The notes under the pieces: model-generated
What the model was told of the DNA's origin: nothing
What the model saw: only the letters and a program-made list of their open reading frames with translations
Database searches by the model: none
Origin: a bacterium
GTDB lineage: Bacteria; Actinomycetota; Acidimicrobiia; Spongiisociales; ZC4RG35
Direction: 5' to 3'
Length of the DNA: 64,000 nucleotides
Assembly (NCBI GenBank): GCA_028823995.1
Contig: JAPPFD010000032.1
Span: 162,536-226,535, forward strand
Shown here: one piece after another, positions 26,965 to 37,533 of the stretch
Layout of the letters: the number at the start of each line of letters is the position of its first letter
Position numbering within the stretch: the first letter of the stretch is position 1
Made by a program: the position numbers and the translations under genes

Positions 26965-27339
26965 CTACAGCACAGGTCCGGGGTGGGGGTCGCTCGGGCT
27001 GGAGGATGGGCTTGGTGGGGGAGGAGACTCGGCGAAAAGGGCAGTTAGTTCATAAGGGCTGGCCAAGTCGTGGCGAATGGCGGTGACTGCGTAGTTGCCG
27101 TTGTGCAACAGGCGGATCGCTGTCTGGCCGAGTTCTGCCTCTGCCTCCGGCGGGTCGTGTTCTATCGGGGGCAGCCAGACCCGGGGCTTCCAGGAGCGGT
27201 CGGTCTTGTTGCTCAATGCCATTTGGCGAAAGTAGCCGGTGTCGATCTGGGCGTCTCGCTCGGGGAGAATCGAGACCAGGAAGTCTCGACAGTGCTGGCT
27301 TCGAGGGTCGGACGGCCGCCGGGTGTCGATCTCGTTCAA
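26965..27339 (-). CDS. Unrecognised protein or gene fragment upstream of the toxin-antitoxin pair
   Basis: 124 aa from a TTG; no ATG or GTG exists before the upstream stop, and the twelve codons preceding the TTG also read like protein, so this may be a 5'-truncated remnant. The core (HCRDFLVSILPERDAQIDTG and ELGQTAIRLLHNGNYAVTAI) looks coding, with charged, amphipathic segments. The last 20 residues are a Pro/Ser-rich tail that looks like read-through into non-coding DNA. No family is recognised. It is on the same strand as dinJ, 85 bases away, and probably belongs to the same accessory insert. Confidence 0.4.
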   Translation of the reverse strand: MNEIDTRRPSDPRSQHCRDFLVSILPERDAQIDTGYFRQMALSNKTDRSWKPRVWLPPIEHDPPEAEAELGQTAIRLLHNGNYAVTAIRHDLASPYELTALFAESPPPPSPSSSPSDPHPGPVL

Positions 27340-27683
27340 GAACCACTGGGCGCCTTCCGGATTCTGGGCCGAATCTCAGGCGGGTGTTTGTTGTTTGTGG
27401 TGCTAATGGTGGTTCTGGCATGGTGCGCGTCGGTGTGTGCTAATGTCGCTCTCTTTTGATCTGATCGGCAGGCTGGACTGCAACCCCACGTCTTTGAGGA
27501 TGCTCCCGGTCAGTTCCGTACCCTCCCGCCGCTGAAACTCTGCCGAACCCGTGTCAGGAATCCGGAGCCCTCCTGATGGAGCACGAGTCGCAACACGGCG
27601 AACAGGCCACTACCCACACACGCCCACCAGGGAGAAAACAGGTGTGCAAGAAGGGGATGATCCAGGGTTAGCATTCTGTGGAT
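27340..27683. other. Intergenic stretch before aroC, no gene seen
   Basis: No convincing open frame, tRNA or repeat. The base composition is more mixed than in the flanking genes. It must hold the promoter for the aroC operon, because the toxin-antitoxin insert has separated that operon from the aroE genes, but I cannot identify boxes with confidence. Confidence 0.5.
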
Positions 27684-28841
27684 ATGCTGCGTTTTCTCAC
27701 CGCCGGCGAATCCCACGGCCCTGGGCTTGTGACCATCGTGGAGGGTGTGCCGGCCGGGTTGGCGTTCAGCGCCGGGGACCTGGCGGGGGAATTGGCGCGC
27801 CGGCGGATGGGGTACGGCAGGGGGAACCGGATGAAGCTGGAGCGCGACGAGTTGGAGATCATGGGAGGGGTGCGTCATGGCTACACCCTGGGGAGCCCGG
27901 TGGCGGTGATCATCCGCAACACCGAGTGGGCGAAGTGGGAGGAGGAGATGAGTCCCTTCGGTGGACGTGAGCCAAGGCGGCGAATGACCACCCCTCGGCC
28001 GGGGCATGCCGACCTGGCGGGGATGATCAAATACAACACCCACGACGCCCGCAACGTCCTGGAGAGGGCGTCGGCGCGCGAGACCGCGGCCCGGACCGTG
28101 GTCGGGTACCTGTGCAAGGTGTTGCTGGCGTCCCTGGACGTGAGCGTGTTCAGCCACGTGGTGGCGATCGGGGAAGCCTCCGCTCCCGACCATCCCCTCC
28201 CGGTTCCCACCGATCTGACGACCATCGACCAATCGCCGGTGCGGGTGTTCCACTCCCAGGCGGAGGCGGCGATGGTTGCCGAGATCGAAGCGGCCAAGGC
28301 GGACCGTAACACCCTGGGCGGGGTGGTGGAGGTCTTGGCCTACGGGCTGCCGCCCGGCATCGGCAGCCACGTTCACTGGGACCGCAAACTGGACGGGTTG
28401 CTGGCGGGGGCGCTGATGTCCATCCACGCCATCAAGGGAGTGGAGATTGGGGACGGTCTCCGTTCCGCCGCCCGGCGGGGCACCGTTGCCCATGATGAGA
28501 TCTTCTACGAGGACGAGGAGGGGTACTTCCGGGAGACCAATCGGGCGGGGGGTACCGAAGGTGGCATCACTCTGGGCGGGATTCTCCGGGTTCGGGCGGC
28601 CATGAAGCCCATCTCCACCGTGATGCGTCCCCTGAACACCGTGAACGTGGATACCCGTGAACCGCAGAAGGCCTTTCGGGAACGGTCCGATGTCTGCGCG
28701 GTTCCGGCGGCGGGAGTGGTCGCCGAGCAAATGGTGGCTTTCGTTCTGGCCCAAGAAGTGCAGAGGATGGTGGGGGGCGACACGGTGGAGGATCTGCTGG
28801 CCGGATGGCGGTCCCATTGGAGAAAGGTGGAGCAGTTCTGA
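27684..28841 (+). CDS. aroC: Chorismate synthase
   Basis: 385 aa from ATG 27684 (MLRFLTAGESHGPGLVTIVE, the family N-terminus); a GTG two codons earlier is less likely. Other signatures are RRRMGYGRGNRMKLE, TTPRPGHADLAGMIKY (FMN and phosphate-binding His) and RASARETAARTVVG. A C-terminal MKPISTVMRPLNTVNV is also present. It makes chorismate from EPSP using reduced FMN. It overlaps aroK by four bases if aroK starts at CTG 28838. Confidence 0.97.
   Translation: MLRFLTAGESHGPGLVTIVEGVPAGLAFSAGDLAGELARRRMGYGRGNRMKLERDELEIMGGVRHGYTLGSPVAVIIRNTEWAKWEEEMSPFGGREPRRRMTTPRPGHADLAGMIKYNTHDARNVLERASARETAARTVVGYLCKVLLASLDVSVFSHVVAIGEASAPDHPLPVPTDLTTIDQSPVRVFHSQAEAAMVAEIEAAKADRNTLGGVVEVLAYGLPPGIGSHVHWDRKLDGLLAGALMSIHAIKGVEIGDGLRSAARRGTVAHDEIFYEDEEGYFRETNRAGGTEGGITLGGILRVRAAMKPISTVMRPLNTVNVDTREPQKAFRERSDVCAVPAAGVVAEQMVAFVLAQEVQRMVGGDTVEDLLAGWRSHWRKVEQF
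28825..28832 (+). promoter_or_regulatory. Ribosome binding site supporting an aroK CTG start
   Basis: AGGTGGAG lies five bases before CTG 28838, which overlaps the aroC stop as CTGA. This is the same overlap geometry as the ATGA and GTGA junctions in this operon. Confidence 0.5.
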
Positions 28842-29353
28842 CCCCGAAGCTGTGGCTGATCGGGATGATGAGTTCCGGGAAGACCAAGGTGGGCCGCATG
28901 TTGTCCCGGCGGAGCGGGTTTCCCTTCCTGGATGTGGATGACGAGATCGTGGAGCGGGCCGGCATGACCATACCCCAGATTTTCGCCGAACGGGGAGAGT
29001 CGGCCTTCCGGATGATGGAGTCCGAAGAGGTGGCTCGCATCGGCCGGACCGAAGGCCGTCTGGTGGTGGCAACCGGGGGCGGAGCGATCCTCGACGCCGA
29101 AAGTCGCAGGCTGATGCGGTACAGCGGTCTGGTGGTGTGGCTCGATCCACCGCTCTCCTCTCTGATCGCCAAGGGCAAGACGGCCAACCGCCCCCTTCTG
29201 CAGGGTCATGCCGACCTGGGGGCTCGATACACCGAGATCTGGGAGTCCCGCAAGCACCTTTATGAAGAGACCGCCCACCTGCGGATGGACATGGACGGAA
29301 AGACCCGGGAACTGGTGGCCGAGGAAGTGTGGAAACTGTGGAAAGCATCCTGA
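28838..29353 (+). CDS. aroK: Shikimate kinase
   Basis: 171 aa from CTG 28838; an ATG at 28805 would add eleven residues and overlap aroC by 37 bases. The P-loop is LIGMMSSGKTKVGRML, followed by FLDVDDEIVERAGMTIPQIF (shikimate-binding Asp), ERGESAFRMMESE and VATGGGAIL. A lid Arg occurs in GKTANRPLLQG. It phosphorylates shikimate at the 3-hydroxyl. The CTG start puts the first strand where the family begins and gives an AGGTGGAG with a five-base spacer. The gene overlaps aroB by about 25 bases. Confidence 0.93.
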   Translation: MTPKLWLIGMMSSGKTKVGRMLSRRSGFPFLDVDDEIVERAGMTIPQIFAERGESAFRMMESEEVARIGRTEGRLVVATGGGAILDAESRRLMRYSGLVVWLDPPLSSLIAKGKTANRPLLQGHADLGARYTEIWESRKHLYEETAHLRMDMDGKTRELVAEEVWKLWKAS

Positions 29354-30396
29354 TCGGAGAGGAGTGCGAGATCCTCGTCTCCGAGGGCCTGCCCGTTCCC
29401 CTGCTTCCTCCCCGTCCCCGATCTCCCCGGTCCAGGGTGGTGGTGCTCACTCAGCCCGGAGCAGCGGCCCGCGTGGGCGCCGCGGCGGTCTCCCGCATCG
29501 CGGAGGATGCTTCGGCGACGGATGCCGATCCGGTGGCTGTCCACACGGTGCAGATACCCGACCGCGAGGAGGCCAAGACCCTCCGGGTAGTGGAGGAGGT
29601 CTACCGGGAACTAGACCGTCACCGGGTGGACCGCCACGACACGATCGTGGGAGTGGGGGGCGGAGCGGCCACCGACCTGGCCGGGTTCGTAGCCGCCACC
29701 TGGCTCCGGGGAGTGGAGGCGGTGTATGTCCCCACCACCCTCCTGGGGGCGGTGGACGCCGCCATCGGGGGGAAGACCGGGGTCAACCGGGAAGGAAAGA
29801 ACCAGGTGGGCGCCTTCCGCCATCCTCGGAGGGTGGCGATCAGTGTCGAGGTCCTGAGATCCCTTCCCCGTCCACTCCTGGTGGAGGGCATGGGCGAGGC
29901 CCTGAAGGCCGGGCTCATCGCAGACCCGCGGTTGGTGGAAGTCCTGGAATCGGACGGGCTGGGCGCTTCGCTCACCGAGGTGGTGACCCGGGCGGTGCGG
30001 GTGAAGGCGGAGGTGACCGCCGGCGACTTCTTCGAGACGGGCCGGCGGGCGATACTCAATTACGGTCACACGGTGGGCCACGCGGTGGAGACCGCCACCG
30101 GCATTCCGCACGGCCACGCGGTGGCGGTGGGCATGGTGGCCGCCGGGGCGGTCTCGGAGCGGAAGACGGGGTTCGCGCAAGCGGAGCGCCAGCGGGAGGT
30201 CATCGCCTCTCTGGGACTGCCGGTCGACTCCCCGCCGGTGCCGCGCCCGGTAGTCGTGGACCTGGTGGGAAGGGACAAGAAGCGCCGGGGCGGGTCCCTG
30301 CCCAAGATGGTGCTCCTGGAGGACTTCGGGAAGCCGGTGGTGATCGACGTGACCCTCGACGACCTGGAGGTGGGATTGGCGGCGGTGGGGTTGTGA
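29329..30396 (+). CDS. aroB: 3-Dehydroquinate synthase
   Basis: 355 aa. Signature segments are VGVGGGAATDLAGFVAATWL (NAD-binding), VPTTLLGAVDAAIGGKTGVN, and the metal ligands in EGMGEALKAG, NYGHTVGHAVE and PHGHAVAVGM. It converts DAHP to 3-dehydroquinate, the second step of the shikimate pathway. It starts at GTG 29329 inside aroK, with a second GTG at 29338 as alternative; GAGGAA lies just upstream. aroQ, which follows aroB in many actinobacteria, is absent; efp comes next after 22 bases. Confidence 0.95.
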   Translation: METVESILIGEECEILVSEGLPVPLLPPRPRSPRSRVVVLTQPGAAARVGAAAVSRIAEDASATDADPVAVHTVQIPDREEAKTLRVVEEVYRELDRHRVDRHDTIVGVGGGAATDLAGFVAATWLRGVEAVYVPTTLLGAVDAAIGGKTGVNREGKNQVGAFRHPRRVAISVEVLRSLPRPLLVEGMGEALKAGLIADPRLVEVLESDGLGASLTEVVTRAVRVKAEVTAGDFFETGRRAILNYGHTVGHAVETATGIPHGHAVAVGMVAAGAVSERKTGFAQAERQREVIASLGLPVDSPPVPRPVVVDLVGRDKKRRGGSLPKMVLLEDFGKPVVIDVTLDDLEVGLAAVGL

Positions 30397-30418
30397 TTAC
30401 CTACACTTCGGCCTGCTG

Positions 30419-30972
30419 ATGATCTCCACCAACGATGTGCGTCCCGGCATGGCCCTGGAACTTCCCGACGGGGTGTTCTCCATCGTCACCTACCAGCATG
30501 TCAAGCCGGGCAAGGGAAGGGCTTTCGTTCGAATGAAGCTGAAGAACGCCGAGACCGGCCAGGTGCTGGACCGGACCTTCCGGGCGGATGAGGACGTTCC
30601 GCAGGCGATCATCTCCCGCCGGGACCACCAGTACCTGTACCGGGATGACCTGGGTTTCCACTTCATGAATCTCGAGGACTACTCCCAGTTCGCCCTCTCC
30701 GCCTCCGACGTCGGCGACGACGCGGGGTACCTGGTGGAAGGTATGACCATGACCATCGCCTTCCACAGAGAACGCCCGATAGGCATGGAACTGCCCCCCT
30801 CCGTGGAGATGGAGGTCACCTTCGCCGAGCCGGCGGTGAAGGGAGACCGGGTGTCGGGGGCCACCAAGGAGGTGACCGTCGAGACCGGGATCAGTGTCAA
30901 GACGCCGCTCTTCGTGTCCCAGGGTGACCGCATCCGGGTGGACACCCGCACCGGCGCCTATCTCACCAGGGT

Positions 30973-30976
<4 letters not shown>
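30419..30976 (+). CDS. efp: Elongation factor P
   Basis: 185 aa, typical length. Domain I has the loop HVKPGKGRAFVRMKL with Lys32 at its tip, the position that is modified in many bacteria. Domains II/III contain YLYRDDLGFHFMNLEDYSQ and TGISVKTPLFVSQGDRIRVD. EF-P rescues ribosomes stalled on polyproline. No modification enzyme (epmA/B, earP, ymfI) is adjacent. Its stop overlaps the next gene (GTGA). Confidence 0.96.
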
Positions 30977-32607
<1,631 letters not shown>

Positions 32608-32614
32608 GCCGGAG

Positions 32615-35600
32615 ATGCCCGCCCGTTCCGACATCCGGTCCATCCTCCTGGTGGGATCGGGTCCCATCGTGATCGGCCAGGCCTGTGAGTTCGACTACTC
32701 GGGCACCCAGGCCGCCAAGGCACTGCGGGGGGAGGGGTACCGGGTGGTGCTGGTCAACTCCAACCCGGCCACCATCATGACCGATCCCGAGTTCTCGGAC
32801 CAGACCTATGTGGAGCCCATCACCCCCGAGGTCGTGGAGAGGATCATCGACCGCGAGCGTCCCGACACCCTGCTCCCCACTTTGGGAGGGCAGACCGCGT
32901 TGAACATCACCGCCGAGTTGGTGAGGAGGGGGACGTTGGATCGGTACGGGGTGGAACTGATCGGAGCCGGCATGGAGGCCATCGAACGCGCCGAGGACCG
33001 GGGGAGGTTCCGGGAGGTGATGGCCGAAGCGGGGATGGAGACTCCACGGGCCGGGTACGCCAGGTCGATGGCCGATGCTCGCCGGATCGCCGCGCGCCTC
33101 GGTTACCCGCTGATGATCCGGCCCTCGTACATACTGGGCGGGGGCGGGACGGGGATGGCGCACGACGCAGGGCAGTTCGAGGAGGTGGCGCGCAGGGGTT
33201 TGGACGCCTCCCCGGTCTCGGAGATCCTGGTTGAGGAGTCGGTGGAGGGATGGAAGGAATTCGAGTTGGAGGTGATGAGGGACCACGCCGACAACGCGGT
33301 GGTCATCTGCTCGATAGAGAACCTGGACGCCATGGGGGTCCACACCGGGGACTCGATAACCGTGGCGCCGGTCCAGACCCTGTCGGACCGGGAGTACCAG
33401 GAGATGCGGGACGACGGGATCGAGGTGCTCCGGGCCATCGGGGTGGCCACCGGGGGATCCAACGTGCAGTTCGCGGTGGAACCGGAGACCGGGCGGCGGC
33501 TGGTGATCGAGATGAATCCCCGAGTCTCTCGCTCCTCCGCCCTGGCTTCCAAGGCCACGGGCTTTCCCATCGCCAAAATCGCCGCGTTGCTGGCGGTGGG
33601 CTACACGCTGGATGAGATCACCAACGACATCACCGGGCTCACCCCGGCGTCTTTCGAACCGGCCCTCGACTACGTTGTGGTGAAGGCGCCCCGCTTCGAC
33701 TTCGCCAAGTTTCCGGCCACCCCCCGCCGTCTGGGCTCTTCCATGCAGAGCGTGGGGGAGGCGATGGCGATCGGCCGCACCTTCCCGGAGGCGCTGCAGA
33801 AGGCGTTGCGCAGCCTGGAGACCGGCCGAATGGGATTGGGCGCCGACCCGGTTTCGAAGCAGATGGAGAAGCTCACCGCAACAGGGCTCTCGGAACTCCT
33901 GACAACCCCCACCCCCGACCGGGTGACAGCCGTCGGCGAGGCGCTCCGAAGAGGATGGTCCCCCCAAGAGGTGTCCCGGCTCACCGCCTACGACCCCTGG
34001 TTCACCGAGCAGATTCTCGAGATCGTCGAGCTTCGTGAAGAGTTGTTGGCGCGGGGCCCCCAGGAGGAGTTGTGGGAAGAGGCCAAGCGCTACGGGTTCT
34101 CCGACGCGCAACTCTCGTTCCTGTGGGGGAAGAGCGAGGGGGAGGTTCGCCGCGCCCGGCTGTCCCGGGGGATCCGCCGCACCTACAAGACGGTGGACAC
34201 CTGTGCGGCAGAGTTCGCCGCGCAAACCCCCTACATGTACGGCACCTTCGAGGATGAGGACGAGGTGCCGCCCGCCACCCGTCCCAGGGTGGTGGTGCTG
34301 GGGGCGGGTCCCAACCGGATCGGGCAGGGGATCGAGTTCGACTACTGCTGCGTGCAGGCGGCATTCGCCCTGGGAGACGCCGGATACGAGACGGTGATGG
34401 TCAACTGCAATCCCGAAACGGTCTCCACCGACTACGACACCTCCCATCGTCTCTACTTCGAACCTCTGACGGTGGAGGACGTTCTCGACGTGATAGCCGC
34501 TGAGGAGCCGGTGGGTGTGATAGTCCAGTTCGGCGGCCAGACCCCGCTCAACCTGGCCAAGCGACTCGCCGAGGCGGGGGCGCCGATCTCGGGCACCTCT
34601 CCGGCCTCCATCGACCTGGCGGAGGATCGTGAGCGGTTCTCGGTGCTGTGCAAACGCTTGGGGATTCCCCAACCCCGCCACGGCTTGGCCCGCTCCCGCA
34701 GCGAGGCGCGCCGCGTGGCGGCCGAGATGGGCTTTCCGGTGGTGGCCAGGCCGTCGTTCGTGCTGGGGGGAAGACGGATGGAGGTACTCGGAAACTCCGA
34801 TGACTTGGAGCGCTATCTGGAGGAGGTGTACGGGAGCGTCGACGAAGCCGACCTGGCCGGAGCCCCTCTCCTGATCGATTCTTTCCTGGAGTCGGCGATC
34901 GAGATCGACGTGGACGCCGTCTATGACGGGCACGAACTGCTGATGGGGGGGATCATGGAGCACGTCGAGGAGGCCGGCGTTCACTCCGGGGACTCGGCTT
35001 GCATCACGCCTCCCCGCACCCTGGGACCCCCCGCCCGGAAGACCATCCACGAGATGACCGCCGCCCTGGCCGCGGCTCTGGGTGTGAGGGGTCTCATCAA
35101 CGTCCAGTACGCCGTCCAGGGCGAGGAGGTGTTCCTGCTGGAAGCCAACCCCCGCGCCTCGCGCACCGTCCCCTTCATCTCCAAGGTGCGCGGCCTCCCG
35201 CTCGCCAAGCTGGCGGCGCGGGTGATGATGGGCGCCTCCCTTCGGGAGTTGCGGTCCGAAGGCCTGTACGGGGATGGGGAGGAGTCCGCGATGGTTGGAG
35301 TCAAGGAAGCGGTCCTGCCATGGGAGCGCTTTCCGAGTTCCCATCCGGTGCTGGGCCCGGAGATGCGCGCCACCGGGGAGGTGATGGGAGTCGGGATCGA
35401 TTGGAAGACGGCCTACGGGAAGGCGCTTCTCGGTGCGGGCGACCGGTTGGTGAAAGAGGGATCGGTGCTGATGCTGCTGGCGGAGGACGATGTCTCTTCG
35501 GGAGCGACGCTCATCGAGGCATGGGCCCGGAGTGGCATGTCCCAAGTCGCCGACCACCGGACGGCCGCGGCTTGGGACAGCAGGAATGTGAAGTCGCTGG

Positions 35601-35845
35601 GGCCGGGGGAGGAGGGGCGCCGGCAGGCCCTGGACCTGGTCGAATCGGGGGAGGCGACGCTGGTGGTCAACACCTATGGGACCGACGTTTCCCGCTTCGA
35701 CGGCCGAGAACTGTACAGGGCCGCTCGCCGACGGGGCGTCCCCTACATGACCACCCTGGCTGCGGCCGGCGCCGCGGCGGAGATACTCTGCTCGAACCTC
35801 GACGCCATCGGGGTTCCCCGCAGCCTTCAGGACTGGCGTCCATGA
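32615..35845 (+). CDS. carB: Carbamoyl-phosphate synthase large subunit
   Basis: 1076 aa, the standard length, with the internal duplication. N-terminal half: [20 protein letters not shown], an ATP-grasp domain with [12 protein letters not shown] and [21 protein letters not shown]-terminal half: [17 protein letters not shown], a second ATP-grasp domain with [14 protein letters not shown] and [13 protein letters not shown]. It ends in an MGS-like allosteric domain (about 930-1070). It makes carbamoyl phosphate for arginine and pyrimidine synthesis, with CarA encoded seven bases upstream as part of the NusB fusion. Its stop overlaps the pyrF-like gene (ATGA). Confidence 0.97.
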   Translation: MPARSDIRSILLVGSGPIVIGQACEFDYSGTQAAKALRGEGYRVVLVNSNPATIMTDPEFSDQTYVEPITPEVVERIIDRERPDTLLPTLGGQTALNITAELVRRGTLDRYGVELIGAGMEAIERAEDRGRFREVMAEAGMETPRAGYARSMADARRIAARLGYPLMIRPSYILGGGGTGMAHDAGQFEEVARRGLDASPVSEILVEESVEGWKEFELEVMRDHADNAVVICSIENLDAMGVHTGDSITVAPVQTLSDREYQEMRDDGIEVLRAIGVATGGSNVQFAVEPETGRRLVIEMNPRVSRSSALASKATGFPIAKIAALLAVGYTLDEITNDITGLTPASFEPALDYVVVKAPRFDFAKFPATPRRLGSSMQSVGEAMAIGRTFPEALQKALRSLETGRMGLGADPVSKQMEKLTATGLSELLTTPTPDRVTAVGEALRRGWSPQEVSRLTAYDPWFTEQILEIVELREELLARGPQEELWEEAKRYGFSDAQLSFLWGKSEGEVRRARLSRGIRRTYKTVDTCAAEFAAQTPYMYGTFEDEDEVPPATRPRVVVLGAGPNRIGQGIEFDYCCVQAAFALGDAGYETVMVNCNPETVSTDYDTSHRLYFEPLTVEDVLDVIAAEEPVGVIVQFGGQTPLNLAKRLAEAGAPISGTSPASIDLAEDRERFSVLCKRLGIPQPRHGLARSRSEARRVAAEMGFPVVARPSFVLGGRRMEVLGNSDDLERYLEEVYGSVDEADLAGAPLLIDSFLESAIEIDVDAVYDGHELLMGGIMEHVEEAGVHSGDSACITPPRTLGPPARKTIHEMTAALAAALGVRGLINVQYAVQGEEVFLLEANPRASRTVPFISKVRGLPLAKLAARVMMGASLRELRSEGLYGDGEESAMVGVKEAVLPWERFPSSHPVLGPEMRATGEVMGVGIDWKTAYGKALLGAGDRLVKEGSVLMLLAEDDVSSGATLIEAWARSGMSQVADHRTAAAWDSRNVKSLGPGEEGRRQALDLVESGEATLVVNTYGTDVSRFDGRELYRAARRRGVPYMTTLAAAGAAAEILCSNLDAIGVPRSLQDWRP

Positions 35846-36498
35846 GTTCGGGAACCGAGCGGGTGCTTGTCCGGCTGGTCGGAGCGGACGCCGAGGCTAC
35901 GATCCGGACAGCCCAAGAACTTAGCGGAAGGGTGGGCGGTTGGGTGATAGGCATGGACTTGCTCTTGGACTGCGGCCCGATCCTGGTGGGGGCTTTGTGC
36001 GCTCTGGGGAAACCGATCCTTGTCGACCTGAGCCTCCTGGCGCGGCCCTCGGTGGTGGCCAGGGCGGTGGCGCGCATGGGGAAGCTGGGGGCGCGGTGGG
36101 TGAGCGTGTCGGGCATGGGCGGCCGGAGAGCCGTGGAGGCGGCAGTCGACGCCGGGGGACACTTTCCGGACACCGAGGTGACGGTCTCGGCTTCCCCGGC
36201 GGGGTGGCTCGGTGAGGACGAGCTGAGAGGACTGGGAATCAGGGATACTCCGGGCCAGCAGGTCTCTCGGATCACCAAACTCGCTCTTCGATGCGCCGCC
36301 GACGGCATCGTCTTCCCGGCCCGCGAGCTTGGGGTGGCAGTCCAGGCTTCGGGAAAATCAGCACGTCTCTCCAGAATCGCTGAAGCTCCCGACCGTCTAT
36401 CCTCATGGGGAAACATGGCTGAGATGGCCGACATCCTTGCCGGGGGCGCCCACTGGGTAATTGCCCGGGAGCGCACGGTCATCGGGAGTGACCTGTGA
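35842..36498 (+). CDS. PyrF-like protein lacking the catalytic residues of orotidine-5'-phosphate decarboxylase
   Basis: 218 aa, collinear with the type 1 OMP decarboxylase barrel: [18 protein letters not shown] matches the (K)VGMELF segment, [18 protein letters not shown] matches LDLKxxDIPxTV, then [16 protein letters not shown] and DGIVFPARE. The catalytic array is destroyed: the first-strand Asp is not conserved, the Lys before VG is Val, and in DxKxxD the Lys is Ser64 and the second Asp is Ala67. The position after carB with an ATGA overlap is where pyrF belongs in actinobacteria, and codon use looks normal, so it is a retained gene rather than a decayed one. A non-catalytic or changed role is inferred; uridylate synthesis would need another PyrF. 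Confidence 0.75.
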   Translation: MSSGTERVLVRLVGADAEATIRTAQELSGRVGGWVIGMDLLLDCGPILVGALCALGKPILVDLSLLARPSVVARAVARMGKLGARWVSVSGMGGRRAVEAAVDAGGHFPDTEVTVSASPAGWLGEDELRGLGIRDTPGQQVSRITKLALRCAADGIVFPARELGVAVQASGKSARLSRIAEAPDRLSSWGNMAEMADILAGGAHWVIARERTVIGSDL

Positions 36499-36552
36499 GG
36501 GCACGGCTTTTCATGCTGGCCCCCGATGATGGTAAGGTAGCGTTCGGTTTAC

Positions 36553-36572
36553 GAAGTGTTAACTTCTAACAC
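36553..36572. promoter_or_regulatory. Overlapping inverted repeats in the mihF leader region
   Basis: GTGTTA-ACTTC-TAACAC (36556-36572) is a perfect six-base-pair repeat, and GAAGT-GTTA-ACTTC (36553-36566) is a five-base-pair repeat sharing the same bases, so only one can form at a time. They lie about 40 bases before the mihF start. They could be an operator, perhaps for autoregulation by mIHF, or an RNA switch; both are guesses. Confidence 0.35.
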
Positions 36573-36610
36573 ACCAGTATTGGCCATCCGACTTGGTGAT
36601 AAGGAGAATC

Positions 36611-36919
36611 ATGAACCCACCACCTCTAACCTCAGAGCAGCGCAGGGAAGCTCTTGCCAAGGCAGCAGCCGTTCGCAAGGGCCGGGCAGAGATCAAGGCT
36701 GACTTGAGCGACCGGCGGGTAACCATCGCCGAGTTATTGGAGCGCACCGATGATCCACTGGTGGGGGGAATGAAAGTGTCGGCGGTGCTGTCGTCATTGC
36801 CGGGAATCGGCAAGCAACGTACGCAACAGCTCATGGCGAGGGTAGGCATACTTGAGAACCGGCGTCTGCGGGGCCTGGGATACCGCCAGCGGGAAGCCTT
36901 GATCAAAGAACTGTCCTGA
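36611..36919 (+). CDS. mihF: Actinobacterial integration host factor (mIHF)
   Basis: 102 aa. The conserved core is PPLTSEQRREALAKAAAVRK followed by RAEIKADLSDRRVTIAELLE and the helix-two-turn-helix SSLPGIGKQRTQQLMARVGI. It ends in RLRGLGYRQREALIKEL. mIHF is an essential nucleoid-associated protein of actinobacteria that binds DNA without strict sequence preference and aids phage integration and chromosome compaction. An ideal AAGGAG lies five bases before the ATG at 36611. Its place before gmk and rpoZ is the actinobacterial arrangement, one of the best taxonomic clues in the window. Confidence 0.95.
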   Translation: MNPPPLTSEQRREALAKAAAVRKGRAEIKADLSDRRVTIAELLERTDDPLVGGMKVSAVLSSLPGIGKQRTQQLMARVGILENRRLRGLGYRQREALIKELS

Positions 36920-36938
36920 GAGGAGACGCCGCGAGGTC

Positions 36939-37517
36939 TTGACCAAGCTTTCGAGCCTGGTTTTGGTGGTGTCCGGCCCTTCGGGGGTCGGGAAGTCGAC
37001 TGCGCTGGCCGAGTTGGCCGAGTTGGCCGAGGTTGAGGTGGTTGTCTCGGTCACCACCAGGTCGCGCCGACAGGACGAGACCGACGCGGTGGATTACCAC
37101 TTCGTGGACGAGGAGACCTTCAGGGAGATGGTCAGCCGGGACGGGTTCTTGGAGTGGGTCACCTACGACGGGCATCTCTACGGCACTCCCCAGAGGGCTG
37201 TCGAAGAGGTCCTGGAGCGGGGAAAGGTGGCTGTGCTGGAGATCGAGCGGCAGGGGGCATTGGCAGTCAAGCGGACATTCCCCCAGACGGTCGCAGTGCT
37301 GCTGGAACCCCCTTCACGGGGTGACCTGGAGGCGAGATTACGCTCCCGGGGCGCGTCCGGCGAATTCCTGGATCGTCGCCTGGCCCTGGCGGAGCGGGAC
37401 GACCCGATGCAAGGCGACCTGTACGACGAGATCGTGACCAGTGCCGAAACAAGCGAAACCGTGGAGGCTTTGGTCCGTATAATTGAGACGCGTTACCAGC
37501 CCCCGGCGCCGGACTAA
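36939..37517 (+). CDS. gmk: Guanylate kinase
   Basis: 192 aa. The P-loop is VVSGPSGVGKSTALAELAEL, followed by the GMP-binding SVTTRSRRQDETDAVDYHFV and LEWVTYDGHLYGTP. An LEIERQGALAVKR segment stands where homologues have LEIDVQGA, with Glu for Asp. It phosphorylates GMP to GDP. The N-terminal tandem ELAELAELAEVEV comes from a short direct repeat in the DNA (three copies of the ELA unit). The TTG start at 36939 has only GAGG two bases before it, so the start is uncertain by a few codons. Confidence 0.94.
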   Translation: MTKLSSLVLVVSGPSGVGKSTALAELAELAEVEVVVSVTTRSRRQDETDAVDYHFVDEETFREMVSRDGFLEWVTYDGHLYGTPQRAVEEVLERGKVAVLEIERQGALAVKRTFPQTVAVLLEPPSRGDLEARLRSRGASGEFLDRRLALAERDDPMQGDLYDEIVTSAETSETVEALVRIIETRYQPPAPD

Positions 37518-37533
37518 CTTGGAGAGGCGGCCT

